Source of the DNA: Desulfurellaceae bacterium
Lineage (GTDB): Bacteria; Desulfobacterota; Binatia; Bin18
Assembly (NCBI GenBank): GCA_021296095.1
Contig: JAGWBB010000008.1
Coordinates: forward strand, 1 to 52,927
Direction: 5' to 3'
Length of the DNA stretch: 52,927 nt
In this document: one piece after another, positions 32,638 to 40,417 of the stretch
Layout: the number at the start of each line of letters is the position of its first letter
Position numbering within the stretch: position 1 is the first letter of the stretch
Program-made: the position numbers and the translations under genes
Notes under the pieces: generated by a model
The model's input: the letters and a program-made list of their open reading frames with translations, nothing else
Database searches by the model: none
What the model was told of the DNA's origin: nothing

Positions 32638-32868
32638 TTAGCTGAGCAAGGCTTGAAATGTCTCCGCTGTCCAGTCCGCGTCTCGAAGGATGCTTCTCAG
32701 AACCTTGGGGTGAACAATCTTGCCGGCGTGGTAAGGAACTGTCACCCTTTTGCCTCGATCATTTCTGTAGATCTTATGACTCCCACTCTGACGGGCAAGA
32801 AAGAATCCACCCCTCTCCAAGGCTCTGATTATCTCAGCCGCAGTCACCCGCGGGAGCTTATCGCTCAT
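32638..32868 (-). CDS. hicA: HicA-type mRNA interferase toxin
   Basis: A 76-residue HicA toxin with a dsRBD-like fold. The catalytic histidine is His31 in QSGSHKIYRND. The N-terminus LPRVTAAEIIRALERGGFFL is typical. It cleaves mRNA when not bound by HicB. Its ATG overlaps the hicB stop by 4 bp (ATGA), so hicB is translated first, the reverse of the classical hicA-hicB order but common. The pair stands between metabolic genes without visible mobile sequences. Confidence 0.92.
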   Translation of the reverse strand: MSDKLPRVTAAEIIRALERGGFFLARQSGSHKIYRNDRGKRVTVPYHAGKIVHPKVLRSILRDADWTAETFQALLS

Positions 32869-33089
32869 ACCGCAATTTCTAGCGCGGTCAGACTCACTGA
32901 TTCGGTTTGAGGAATATCTTCCCCGGCGGCCAACCGGTCTTCGATATGGAGACGAATAGCGTCCTCCATATTTTCCAGAGCTTGTTCGTACGTTTCTCCC
33001 TGCGTGTAACAGCCTTGGAGCTCAGGACACAGCGCAAAGTAACCGTCCTGATCTCTTTCAACGACTACACAAAATCGATAGGTATCCAT
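32865..33089 (-). CDS. hicB: HicB-type antitoxin
   Basis: A 74-residue HicB antitoxin. The partial RNase-H-like fold has the conserved YFALCPELQGCYTQGETYEQ block (18-37), followed by ALENMEDAIRLHIEDR. At this length a C-terminal ribbon-helix-helix domain is lacking, so autoregulation may need HicA or another factor. It neutralises the HicA toxin, whose gene overlaps its stop by 4 bp. A GC-rich dyad (GCCGG/CCGGC, near 33107) is just upstream of the ATG and may be an operator. Confidence 0.9.
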   Translation of the reverse strand: MDTYRFCVVVERDQDGYFALCPELQGCYTQGETYEQALENMEDAIRLHIEDRLAAGEDIPQTESVSLTALEIAV

Positions 33090-33145
33090 GCCGTGTTCCC
33101 CGCCCGCCGGTAGCCGGCCTCAGTCAGCGAGCCCACCTCACAATA

Positions 33146-33913
33146 CTAGCCCACCAGGCTATGGCCGCCATCGACAAACAGGGTGGTGCCGGTCATGAAG
33201 GTGTTGGCATCCGACGCCAGAAAGATCACTGAAGGTTTGATTTCCGGGGGGTTGCCGACCCGCTGCATCGGAATCCTGGCGATAATGCCCTTGCCGCCCT
33301 TGGTCGCCCAGAAACCGGCGTTCATCGGCGTCTCAAAATAGCCCGGGCACAGGGCGTTGACCCGGATGTTGTCCCGGGCCCACTCCAGGGCCAGGGTGCG
33401 CGTGAAATGGACCAGGGCGGCCTTGGTCGCCCCGTAGGCCGCCATATAGCGGGCCACAATCTGCGAGAACAGCGAGGAGACGTTGATGATTGTGCCTTTT
33501 TTGCGCTTGGCCATTTCCGCACCGACGTGTTTGGCACAGAACACCGGTCCCTTGAGGTTCAGGTTCATGTAGCTGTCCCACTCCTCCTCGGCCAGATCCC
33601 GAATCGGCGTCGTGCCGCCCATGCCGGCGTTGTTGATCAGGATATCGATCCGGCCATACTCGGCCATGACCTGCCCGACCATACGCTCGATATCGGCCTC
33701 GCTGGTCACATCGGCCGCCACGCCAATCACCCGGCGGCCGCTGGCCTGGCGAATCTCGGCTGCAACCCTGTCCAGATCGGCCTGGGTGCGGCTGATCAGG
33801 GCCAGGTCGGCGCCGACCTCGGCCAGCCCATAGGCCATCTGCTCGCCCAGGCCCTTGCTCCCGCCGGTGATCAGCGCCACCTTACCCGTCAGGTCAAAAT
33901 AGGGAATGGTCAT
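33146..33913 (-). CDS. SDR-family oxidoreductase
   Basis: A 255-residue classical short-chain dehydrogenase/reductase. The cofactor motif is TGGSKGLG (16-23), NNAG is at 94-97, and the catalytic triad is Ser147, Tyr160 and Lys164 (AYGATKAAL). Arg42 after the second beta strand suggests NADP(H) preference. I chose the ATG at 33913, whose GAGG site overlaps the stop of the acyl-CoA dehydrogenase gene; 33946 would add 11 residues inside it. The two genes form an operon, in which the SDR may oxidise a hydroxyacyl or alcohol intermediate. Confidence 0.93.
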   Translation of the reverse strand: MTIPYFDLTGKVALITGGSKGLGEQMAYGLAEVGADLALISRTQADLDRVAAEIRQASGRRVIGVAADVTSEADIERMVGQVMAEYGRIDILINNAGMGGTTPIRDLAEEEWDSYMNLNLKGPVFCAKHVGAEMAKRKKGTIINVSSLFSQIVARYMAAYGATKAALVHFTRTLALEWARDNIRVNALCPGYFETPMNAGFWATKGGKGIIARIPMQRVGNPPEIKPSVIFLASDANTFMTGTTLFVDGGHSLVG

Positions 33914-33923
33914 ACGGATTTCC

Positions 33924-35072
33924 TCAGCACCCCAGCTGGCGGGCAATCACCATCCGCTGCACCTCGCTGGTGCCCTCGCCAATGGTCAGGATCTTTGAGT
34001 CGAGGTAAAAGCGTGACACCGGGAAGTCCCGCGTATAGCCGTAACCGCCGTGAATCTGGACCGCTTCCTCAGCCGCCTTGACCGCAATCTCGGACGAAGC
34101 CAGCTTGGCCATGGCAGCCTCTTTGGCGTACGGGCGGCCCTGGTCGCGCAGCCCGGCGGCGCGGTAGACCATGAGCCGGGCCATATCGACCTGGGTGGCC
34201 ATGTCCGCCAGCTTGAACTGAATCGCCTGGTGCGAGGCCAGCGGCTTGCCAAAGGTCTTACGCTCCTGGGCGTACCGGAGCGACATGTTCAGACACGCCT
34301 CGGCCAGCGACAGGCCGAGCGTGGCGACCGAGATCCGGCCGCACTCCAGGGTCTTGAGAAAGGCCCGGAAGCCGGAGCCGTCCTGGCCCAGCAGATTCTC
34401 GCGCGGCACCCGCACGTTCTCAAATACCTGCTCGCGGGTATCGACCGTATGCCAGCCGATCTTCTTATAAGGCTGGCCGACCGTATAGCCGGGCGTGTCT
34501 TTGGGAATGATGATGGCCCGGTAGGCCCGCTTGCCGTTGCCGCCCGCGCTGTCCGCAGTCAGCGCCACCAGCCCATAGCTGAGCGGTGTGCCGGCGTTGG
34601 AGATAAAACACTTTGTGCCGTTGACGACCCACGAGTCGCCCTCCAGGCGCGAGATCGTCTGGATGTTGGCCGCGTCCGAGCCGGCCTGCGGCTCGGTCAG
34701 GCCAAACGCGCCCAGGCGTTCCCCGCGCGCCAGCGGGGTGAGCCACTTATGCTTCTGCTCCTCGGTGCCGAAGTGCAGAAAAGGCAGCGAGCCGATCGTC
34801 AGATGGGCTTGCAGGGTGGTGGCAATCGACTGATCAACCTTGCCCAGCTCTTCGAGAGCCGCCACCATGGCCATGGTACCGGCGCCGGTGCCCCCGTACT
34901 CCTCGGGGATGAGCAGGCCCATCAGCTGTAGGTCGGCCAGCTTGTGAAAGATCTCGGTCGGAAAATACTCGGCATCAAACCACTCGTCGGCGTAGGGTGC
35001 GATCTCCTTGCGGGCAAAATCGCGACACAAGTCTTTGAGCATCTGCTGTTCGGCGCTCAGTTCAAAATCCAT
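33924..35072 (-). CDS. acyl-CoA dehydrogenase
   Basis: A 382-residue FAD-dependent acyl-CoA dehydrogenase, introducing a double bond between C2 and C3 of an acyl-CoA. The family signatures are present: LTEPQAGSDAANIQTI (flavin-binding), then WVVNGTKCFISNAG, FGKPLASHQAIQFKLADMA, and the C-terminal QIHGGYGYTRDFPVSRFYLD followed by IGEGTSEVQRM, where Glu in GEGTSE is the catalytic base position. Transcribed with the SDR and divergent from the LLM gene at 35224. Chain length or branching of the substrate cannot be read. Confidence 0.95.
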   Translation of the reverse strand: MDFELSAEQQMLKDLCRDFARKEIAPYADEWFDAEYFPTEIFHKLADLQLMGLLIPEEYGGTGAGTMAMVAALEELGKVDQSIATTLQAHLTIGSLPFLHFGTEEQKHKWLTPLARGERLGAFGLTEPQAGSDAANIQTISRLEGDSWVVNGTKCFISNAGTPLSYGLVALTADSAGGNGKRAYRAIIIPKDTPGYTVGQPYKKIGWHTVDTREQVFENVRVPRENLLGQDGSGFRAFLKTLECGRISVATLGLSLAEACLNMSLRYAQERKTFGKPLASHQAIQFKLADMATQVDMARLMVYRAAGLRDQGRPYAKEAAMAKLASSEIAVKAAEEAVQIHGGYGYTRDFPVSRFYLDSKILTIGEGTSEVQRMVIARQLGC

Positions 35073-35146
35073 ACCATCTCACCTCTGTTCGGCGGTCGTA
35101 TCCACCCGGCATCTTTCCTCCGGCCCTGCCTAAAGTCAAGAAGAAG

Positions 35147-35190
35147 GCCCCGCCCGCTGGCGCGGCGTTCTTGTATCTTGCGGGTGGGGC
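35147..35190. repeat. inverted repeat between divergent genes
   Basis: GCCCCGCCCGC (35147-35157) and GCGGGTGGGGC (35180-35190) pair at 10 of 11 positions around a 22-bp spacer in the divergent region between the acyl-CoA dehydrogenase and the LLM gene. It may be an operator or mRNA hairpin. No T-run follows. Confidence 0.4.
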
Positions 35191-35223
35191 TGATAGCTGA
35201 CTGCTGGAACAAAGGAGGACAGC

Positions 35224-36168
35224 ATGACACGCCCCATTCAATTTGGTCTGTTTCAGCCCCAGGTCGGCCTCCCCTTCCCGGCCATCAGCGAGCGCGCCCT
35301 GGCCTGCGAGGAAGCCGGCTTTCACTCCATCTGGGTGACCGATCACATGTGGGTCGGCGGTCTTCCGCAGATCGATTTTTTGGAGGGCTGGACGCTCATG
35401 TCGGCGCTGGCCGCCGCTACCAACACGATTCGGATCGGCAGTCTGGTAATGTGTAACTCGTTTCGCAACCCCGCCTTTCTGGCCAAGATGGCTGCCTCGC
35501 TCGACAACATCAGCCAGGGCCGGCTCGAACTCGGGCTGGGCGCGGGCTGGATGAAGGCCGAGTATCTGGGCTACGGCTACGAGTTTCCGTCCGGCGGCAC
35601 GCGGGCCAATCAGCTGAAAGAGGGGGTCGAGATCATCAAGAAGATGTTCACCGAGGACAAAGCCTCCTACCAGGGCGAGCACTATACGATCAGCAATGCC
35701 TACAACAACCCGAAACCGGTCCAGCAGCCCTATCCGCCCATCACCATTGGCGCGGCCGCCGAGCGCAAGATGCTCAAAACCGTGGCCCAGCACGCCGACC
35801 GTTGGAACTGCCCGGCTGCGGTCGCCCACCGCCTGGAAAAGAAGTGGGGCGTCATCACCGAACACTGCAACACGGTCGGACGCGACCCCCAAGAGATCGA
35901 GATCTCCGAACAGGTGGTGGTGGTGCTGGGTAAGGATGAACCGGCCTTTGAGGCCAAATGGCCCATCGCCAAAAAGACCCTGGGACGCCTGGCCGACCTC
36001 GACAAGACGGCCCTGCGCGGCACGCCGGCCCAGGTCATCGAGGGCATCAAAGAGAAAAATGCCAAGGGTGTCAGCCTGTTCACGATGGTCTTCAGCGATA
36101 TGGCCCAGGACGATTTTCTGGATACCCTGGAGCTGTTTGCCAGCGAGGTGATGCCCGCGTTTCGGTAG
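35224..36168 (+). CDS. LLM-class F420-dependent oxidoreductase
   Basis: A 314-residue luciferase-like protein, TIGR03560-like. It has FHSIWVTDHMWVGGLPQIDF (34-53), TNTIRIGSLVMCNSFRNPAF, GRLELGLGAGWMKAEYLGYG (the WMKxE loop) and PPITIGAAAERKMLKTVAQH. AAAGGAGG precedes the ATG. It is divergent from the acyl-CoA dehydrogenase and ends one base before the convergent lipoprotein gene. Substrate is unknown; the F420 use is inferred from subgroup. Confidence 0.92.
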   Translation: MTRPIQFGLFQPQVGLPFPAISERALACEEAGFHSIWVTDHMWVGGLPQIDFLEGWTLMSALAAATNTIRIGSLVMCNSFRNPAFLAKMAASLDNISQGRLELGLGAGWMKAEYLGYGYEFPSGGTRANQLKEGVEIIKKMFTEDKASYQGEHYTISNAYNNPKPVQQPYPPITIGAAAERKMLKTVAQHADRWNCPAAVAHRLEKKWGVITEHCNTVGRDPQEIEISEQVVVVLGKDEPAFEAKWPIAKKTLGRLADLDKTALRGTPAQVIEGIKEKNAKGVSLFTMVFSDMAQDDFLDTLELFASEVMPAFR

Positions 36169-36666
36169 TCAGTAGATAATGATCCTTCTGTGTCCAAATC
36201 CGAGGGGCGGGTCCGAACGCGGTCTGACCTGGGCGTGGCTCTTGATACCGCCAATCAGGTGCCAGCCGATGCCGACCAGCTTGCCGTCGTTGAAGATGTA
36301 GGGCGTGAACTCGTCGTCAGTCGTAATGCCGTCCCGCTGGTGGCTGGTTCGCATATAGAATATCTCTACATGCACGCCGTCTTTGAGGTAGCGGTCGGGC
36401 TTTTTCCGCGCGTTGCGGGGCAGGGATGCCTGGGTTGGTTCGAGAATGGACAGGACCTGGTCTTTGGCGTCACCGAGAGCGATCTGGTGCTCGACCGCAT
36501 CATACTGCGCGGTCGCCCGGTCAATACTGGACGCCGTGCAGGCGCCCAGCATCGCCACGATACCGAACAGACCACACGCCTTGCTCAGCAGCGTCCCGCG
36601 CACGTCGCCCGCTTGCCCTCTTCCCGTCGGTCGGTTCACCTGAGCGCGGACAGCTGTCGAGCCCAT
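36169..36666 (-). CDS. small lipoprotein, SmpA/OmlA- or DUF3192-like
   Basis: A 165-residue protein with an unusually long N-region (about 25 residues), a hydrophobic core and a lipobox LGAC (Cys43). The mature 122-residue domain has a helix-containing motif IALGDAKDQVLSILEPTQAS resembling SmpA/OmlA and DUF3192 proteins, then a beta region ending in GKLVGIGWHLIGGI. The ATG at 36666 has a strong GGGGAGGG site, so the long N-region is probably real. It lies 13 bp after the next LLM gene on the same strand and tail to tail with the other LLM. Function unknown; outer-membrane lipoprotein is likely. Confidence 0.75.
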   Translation of the reverse strand: MGSTAVRAQVNRPTGRGQAGDVRGTLLSKACGLFGIVAMLGACTASSIDRATAQYDAVEHQIALGDAKDQVLSILEPTQASLPRNARKKPDRYLKDGVHVEIFYMRTSHQRDGITTDDEFTPYIFNDGKLVGIGWHLIGGIKSHAQVRPRSDPPLGFGHRRIIIY

Positions 36667-36679
36667 GTCGCCCTCCCCT

Positions 36680-37747
36680 TTACGTCATGTTCTGCATGAT
36701 GGCTTTGGAAAATGACGTAATCGTCTGCTGGGGGTCGGCCACCGGCTGAATCGCCACCTGCTTGATCCCGGCCTTTTGCATCGCCCGGATTGACGCAATC
36801 ACCTCGTCGCGGGTCCCGGTCAGGGTCGTCGCCCGGATCATCTTCTCGGTGATCAGCGGGATGTGCTCTTTTTTGAGGCCGCGCAGATAGTCACGGTAGA
36901 GGGTGAGGTGGCGGGTCTCGACCGACCCCTCGGGTGCGCGGTAGGCGTACTTGAAGGCCATCAGGTCATCCCGCAAATCGTCGGGCAGGACGGCGGGGTC
37001 CGGGCAGGAAAAGGCGTACAGATTGCTCGACGAGGCCACAAACGGGCCGACCGCTGTGCGGACTGCGGCGGTTTCCAGCTTTTCTCCGGGCTTGGTCAGA
37101 TGGAACGCGGTCATGCACACCGTATAGAGCCGCCTGGGGTTGCGTCCCGCCCGCTCGGCACCGCGTTTGACGTGGTCGAGCACAAAGCGAATCAGGCTGG
37201 GGCTGACCGCGCCGAACAGGATCACGCCGTCGGCAATCTCGCCCGCCGTCTCCAGGCTCTTGGGTCCGCTGCCGGCCACATAGACGGGCACCTTTCTGCG
37301 GAGGTTGATCGCCCCGCTCTTGGGATTCAGAAACGTAATCATCCGCCGCCGCTCACCCTCGTGATACGGCACAGTCTTGCCGGCCAGCAGGCCCTGACAC
37401 ACCTCGATGTATGCGCGCATGTCGGCCACCCGAGCGGCCGGCATACCCAGAGTCCGCCGGGCTGTATTGCCGGTGCCGATGCCGAGGATAACGCGGCCCG
37501 GCGCCAGGGCGTTGATCGAGGCAATCGAGGACGCCGTCAGCGGCGCGATCCGCGAGGCCGGGTTGGTCACGCCGGGGCCGAGTTTGATCGACTTGGTCTT
37601 GTCCGCGCACAGGGCCAGCGCCGCGTACACATCGCTGGTCAACATCTGGGAGTCGTACAGCCAGGCGTGCGAAAACCCGCGCCGCTCGGCCCGCACCACA
37701 TCCTTGTAGGCCTCGACCGAACCAAAACCGACAAAGCCAAAATCCAT
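36680..37747 (-). CDS. LLM-class oxidoreductase, Mer-like
   Basis: A 355-residue luciferase-like protein resembling methylene-tetrahydromethanopterin reductase (Mer)-type enzymes. Motifs: HAWLYDSQMLTSDVYAALAL (25-44), the GPGVTNPASRIAPLTASSIA segment, LAPGRVILGIGTGNTARRT, and VPVYVAGSGPKSLETAGEIA. I chose the ATG at 37747, with a GAGGAGG site; 37765 adds six residues. It ends 13 bp before the lipoprotein gene and follows MmgE/PrpD by 14 bp, so these three are probably co-transcribed. Not likely a true Mer, because no methanopterin genes are seen; cofactor and substrate unknown. Confidence 0.9.
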   Translation of the reverse strand: MDFGFVGFGSVEAYKDVVRAERRGFSHAWLYDSQMLTSDVYAALALCADKTKSIKLGPGVTNPASRIAPLTASSIASINALAPGRVILGIGTGNTARRTLGMPAARVADMRAYIEVCQGLLAGKTVPYHEGERRRMITFLNPKSGAINLRRKVPVYVAGSGPKSLETAGEIADGVILFGAVSPSLIRFVLDHVKRGAERAGRNPRRLYTVCMTAFHLTKPGEKLETAAVRTAVGPFVASSSNLYAFSCPDPAVLPDDLRDDLMAFKYAYRAPEGSVETRHLTLYRDYLRGLKKEHIPLITEKMIRATTLTGTRDEVIASIRAMQKAGIKQVAIQPVADPQQTITSFSKAIMQNMT

Positions 37748-37761
37748 TGCGTGCCTCCTCC

Positions 37762-39144
37762 TCACTCCGCCGACAGCAGGCCGGCGAACGCCCGCATGCT
37801 GGTCTGGTGCTCAAGCCCTTGGACCGCGTCTTCGACTCGCTCGGCCTGGGCCGTCCCCCACACGCTACCGACCAGGCCGTGGTACTTGTCGATGAGTTCC
37901 TGCCACGACAGTGGGTTGTCCGGGTCACCCTTGGGAAAGCGCACCTGGGTGCTGACCTCACGACCATCGCCGAGCCGTATCCGCGCCCAGGCCGGCCATT
38001 CACGGGGAAAGTGTTCTTCCAGGGTCGGGTCGGGGGTATAGGCCACCCTGGACATGAGGGCTTGCACCTCGGCGTCGTGCAGCACCGCCGGGGAAAACTC
38101 CTCCAGCCCGGCCCTCCGCCGGCTGATCGCCACCGCCACGCCAAAGGGCAGGCTGAACTGCGCCTCGACCACGTTGGTCGGGTGGTAGGTCCGTTCGGTC
38201 GGCTCGCAGATCACGGGAATGCCCGTTTCCAGCATACCGATGGTGACGCTGCGGACAGCGTCGGGTCGCAGCTGGTGGCGCTGGACGAGGTCCAGCACCG
38301 CATCAATCGGGGCCTGGGTGTAGCGGCAACAGGCGTGGGGTTTGACTGCGGTGTGCAAAATCTGGAAGTCGCTGCCCAGGCCGACGCTCAGCCGGCTGGG
38401 GTCGGGATCGTCAGAGTAGGCTTTGAGAAAGCCGTCCCGCCCCTCAAGAATCGTAGCCGGTCCGACAAAGCCGGCCTTGGCCAGCAGCGCGGCGTGGATG
38501 CCGCTGAAGGCTGCCCAACCCGGATGCAGCCGTTTGGTCCAGGCACCCTCGGCCAGAAACTCCATCGAGCCGGCGGCCTGGCTGCCGGCAATGCCGATGG
38601 CGGACAGCAGCTGGTCGGGGCTCAGGCCCAGCAGCCGGCCGGCGCTGACCGCCGCCCCGAACGTGCCGCAGGTTGCGGTCGGATGAAAGCCGCGGGCGTA
38701 GTGGGCCTGGGGTCTGAGCGCCATGGCCAGACGCGCCGCCGCCTCAAAGCCGGCCACCCCAGCGCTGAGAAAGGCCGGTCCACTCGCCCCGAGCTGCTCG
38801 GCCACGGCCAGGGCTGCGGAAAACACACTCACCCCCAGATGAATCGAGCCGGCCTGGTGGGTATCGTCCAGCTCCAGGCTGTGGGCGGCCGTGCCGTTGG
38901 CCAGGGCCGCGTAGGGTACGGCAGTCTTTTCAGGCCGGCCCAGGAGTGTCCCGCCGCCCGGAGTTTCCGATCCGGCGGCCAGCCGATACACCGGCTGGCT
39001 CGACTCGGACAGCGAGCCGCGTACCGCCACCCCCAGATAGTCGAGGAAAAAATACTTGGCCCGATCCAGCACGTCCGGGGGCAGTTGGTCGAAATCCAGG
39101 CCGTGGCAGAAGGCCGCCAGTTGGCGGGTCAGGGGAGTATCCAT
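37762..39144 (-). CDS. MmgE/PrpD-family protein
   Basis: A 460-residue MmgE/PrpD protein; the family includes 2-methylcitrate dehydratase and related lyases. The N-terminal AKYFFLDYLGVAVRGSLSES and the following LANGTAAHSLELDDTHQAGS (110-130) are diagnostic; that last block holds the active-site Asp/His. The middle has FHPTATCGTFGAAVSAGRLL. I chose the ATG at 39144 with a GAGG site; the GTG at 39156 is in frame but lies on that site. It is downstream of an LLM gene (80-bp gap with heptamer repeats) and upstream of another. It may dehydrate or isomerise a citrate-like or aconitate-like acid. Confidence 0.93.
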   Translation of the reverse strand: MDTPLTRQLAAFCHGLDFDQLPPDVLDRAKYFFLDYLGVAVRGSLSESSQPVYRLAAGSETPGGGTLLGRPEKTAVPYAALANGTAAHSLELDDTHQAGSIHLGVSVFSAALAVAEQLGASGPAFLSAGVAGFEAAARLAMALRPQAHYARGFHPTATCGTFGAAVSAGRLLGLSPDQLLSAIGIAGSQAAGSMEFLAEGAWTKRLHPGWAAFSGIHAALLAKAGFVGPATILEGRDGFLKAYSDDPDPSRLSVGLGSDFQILHTAVKPHACCRYTQAPIDAVLDLVQRHQLRPDAVRSVTIGMLETGIPVICEPTERTYHPTNVVEAQFSLPFGVAVAISRRRAGLEEFSPAVLHDAEVQALMSRVAYTPDPTLEEHFPREWPAWARIRLGDGREVSTQVRFPKGDPDNPLSWQELIDKYHGLVGSVWGTAQAERVEDAVQGLEHQTSMRAFAGLLSAE

Positions 39145-39188
39145 AGCCAGCCTCACAGTCTGTCAGTCCCGTCGGGACACTTTTGACA

Positions 39189-39214
39189 TTTGCCCTTTGC
39201 CGTTTGCCTTTGCC
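39189..39214. repeat. TTTGCC tandem-type repeat
   Basis: Four TTTGCC units (39189, 39196, 39203 and 39209), the first three at 7-bp spacing, in the short gap between two minus-strand genes. It sits about 45 bp upstream of the MmgE/PrpD start. Copy number changes could alter spacing of expression signals. Confidence 0.6.
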
Positions 39215-39224
39215 CGTCCGTCCC

Positions 39225-40238
39225 TCACAGCTTCGGAATCACCTGCTCACCAAAGGTCTGGATGGCCCGGAGCGTTGCCTCGTGCGACGGGCCGCCGGGC
39301 TGACGAAAGCGGAGGATCAGGTAATCGGGCCGGATCTCTTCTTTCCAGTGCAGCAGCTGCTCCAGACAGTCGTCCGGTCCGCCGACAATCAACCGGTCTT
39401 TGGCCGTCTGGCCGAAGCTCAGATCTTCCGGTTTTTTGACATCTTTCAGATACGCGTCGGGCACATAGGCGCCGTACTGAAAGTAAAAACGGTGGGTGTA
39501 CATGGTCGGCTCACTGGCCGCCTCGGCCGCCTCCATACTGTCGGCGACAACCGCGTCGCGCATCAGGCAGATATGCGGCGTGCGACCAGCCTTTTCCGCT
39601 GCGGCACGGTAGCGGGTGGCGTAATCCTTAATCACCGGCAGCGACTGAACCGGGTCGGCGATCCAGCCATCGGCCATCCGGCCCGCCCGGCGCAGGCCGA
39701 CCGGCGTCCACGACGCCATCCAGATCGGCGGTCCGGGCTGCTGGGCCGGGGACGGCGTGATCAAGGTGTCGGTGTACTGAAAGTGCCGGCCCTGGTAGGA
39801 AAAGCGCTCACCCGTCCAGGCACGACGAATGACATCCATGGCCTCTTCGGTCCGGGTCGCCCGCTCGGTGATGGGTACGCCAAAGGCATCGAAATCGTGC
39901 GGCTGATAGCCGACGCCGATACTCAGCACCAGCCGTCCCCGGGTTGCGGTATCGATCACCGCGCAGTCCTCGGCCACATGAACGGGATGGTGGAGCGGCA
40001 TCAGCAGCACGCAGGTGCCGACTTTGAGGCGCTGGGTTTTCATGCCGATCAAGCCGGCCAGCAGCAGCGGGTTGGGCAGATAGCCGTCCTCCTGCTGGTG
40101 GTGTTCGGTAATGAAACAGCCGTCCCAGCCACTGGCTTCGGCCGCCTGGGCTTCGGCGAGGAGTTCATCAATCACCCGGGTCATATTCTGCCCGGACGGG
40201 GGGTCCTGGGTGCACGGTAGATAGCCGACAGGAAGCAT
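39225..40238 (-). CDS. LLM-class flavin-dependent oxidoreductase
   Basis: A 337-residue luciferase-like protein. It has DGCFITEHHQQEDGY with the EHH motif (about 38-52), LLMPLHHPVHVAEDCAVID, RGRLVLSIGVGYQPHDFDAF, and GPPIWMASWTPVGLRRAGRM. I chose the ATG at 40238, with AAGGAG 8 bp upstream; 40283 adds 15 residues outside the family. It is the first gene of the minus-strand run ending at 36169. The EHH motif is shared with the enzyme at 1269-2465, suggesting FMN-type monooxygenase chemistry. Substrate unknown. Confidence 0.92.
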   Translation of the reverse strand: MLPVGYLPCTQDPPSGQNMTRVIDELLAEAQAAEASGWDGCFITEHHQQEDGYLPNPLLLAGLIGMKTQRLKVGTCVLLMPLHHPVHVAEDCAVIDTATRGRLVLSIGVGYQPHDFDAFGVPITERATRTEEAMDVIRRAWTGERFSYQGRHFQYTDTLITPSPAQQPGPPIWMASWTPVGLRRAGRMADGWIADPVQSLPVIKDYATRYRAAAEKAGRTPHICLMRDAVVADSMEAAEAASEPTMYTHRFYFQYGAYVPDAYLKDVKKPEDLSFGQTAKDRLIVGGPDDCLEQLLHWKEEIRPDYLILRFRQPGGPSHEATLRAIQTFGEQVIPKL

Positions 40239-40417
40239 GGCCGTTCTCCTTGTGGGTGTTGGCGCTCGGGGCTTCCTCAACAAAGCAAAAAGCCCACAGC
40301 TTGTCCATTGCCGGGCGCGTGTCTCAGCATAGCCCCGGGCTTGAGAATCCGCTAGGATTGCCCACCCAACGCCGTGAGCAAACAGCCCGCAGCGTGTTTG
40401 GGTCTAGGGACGCACGG

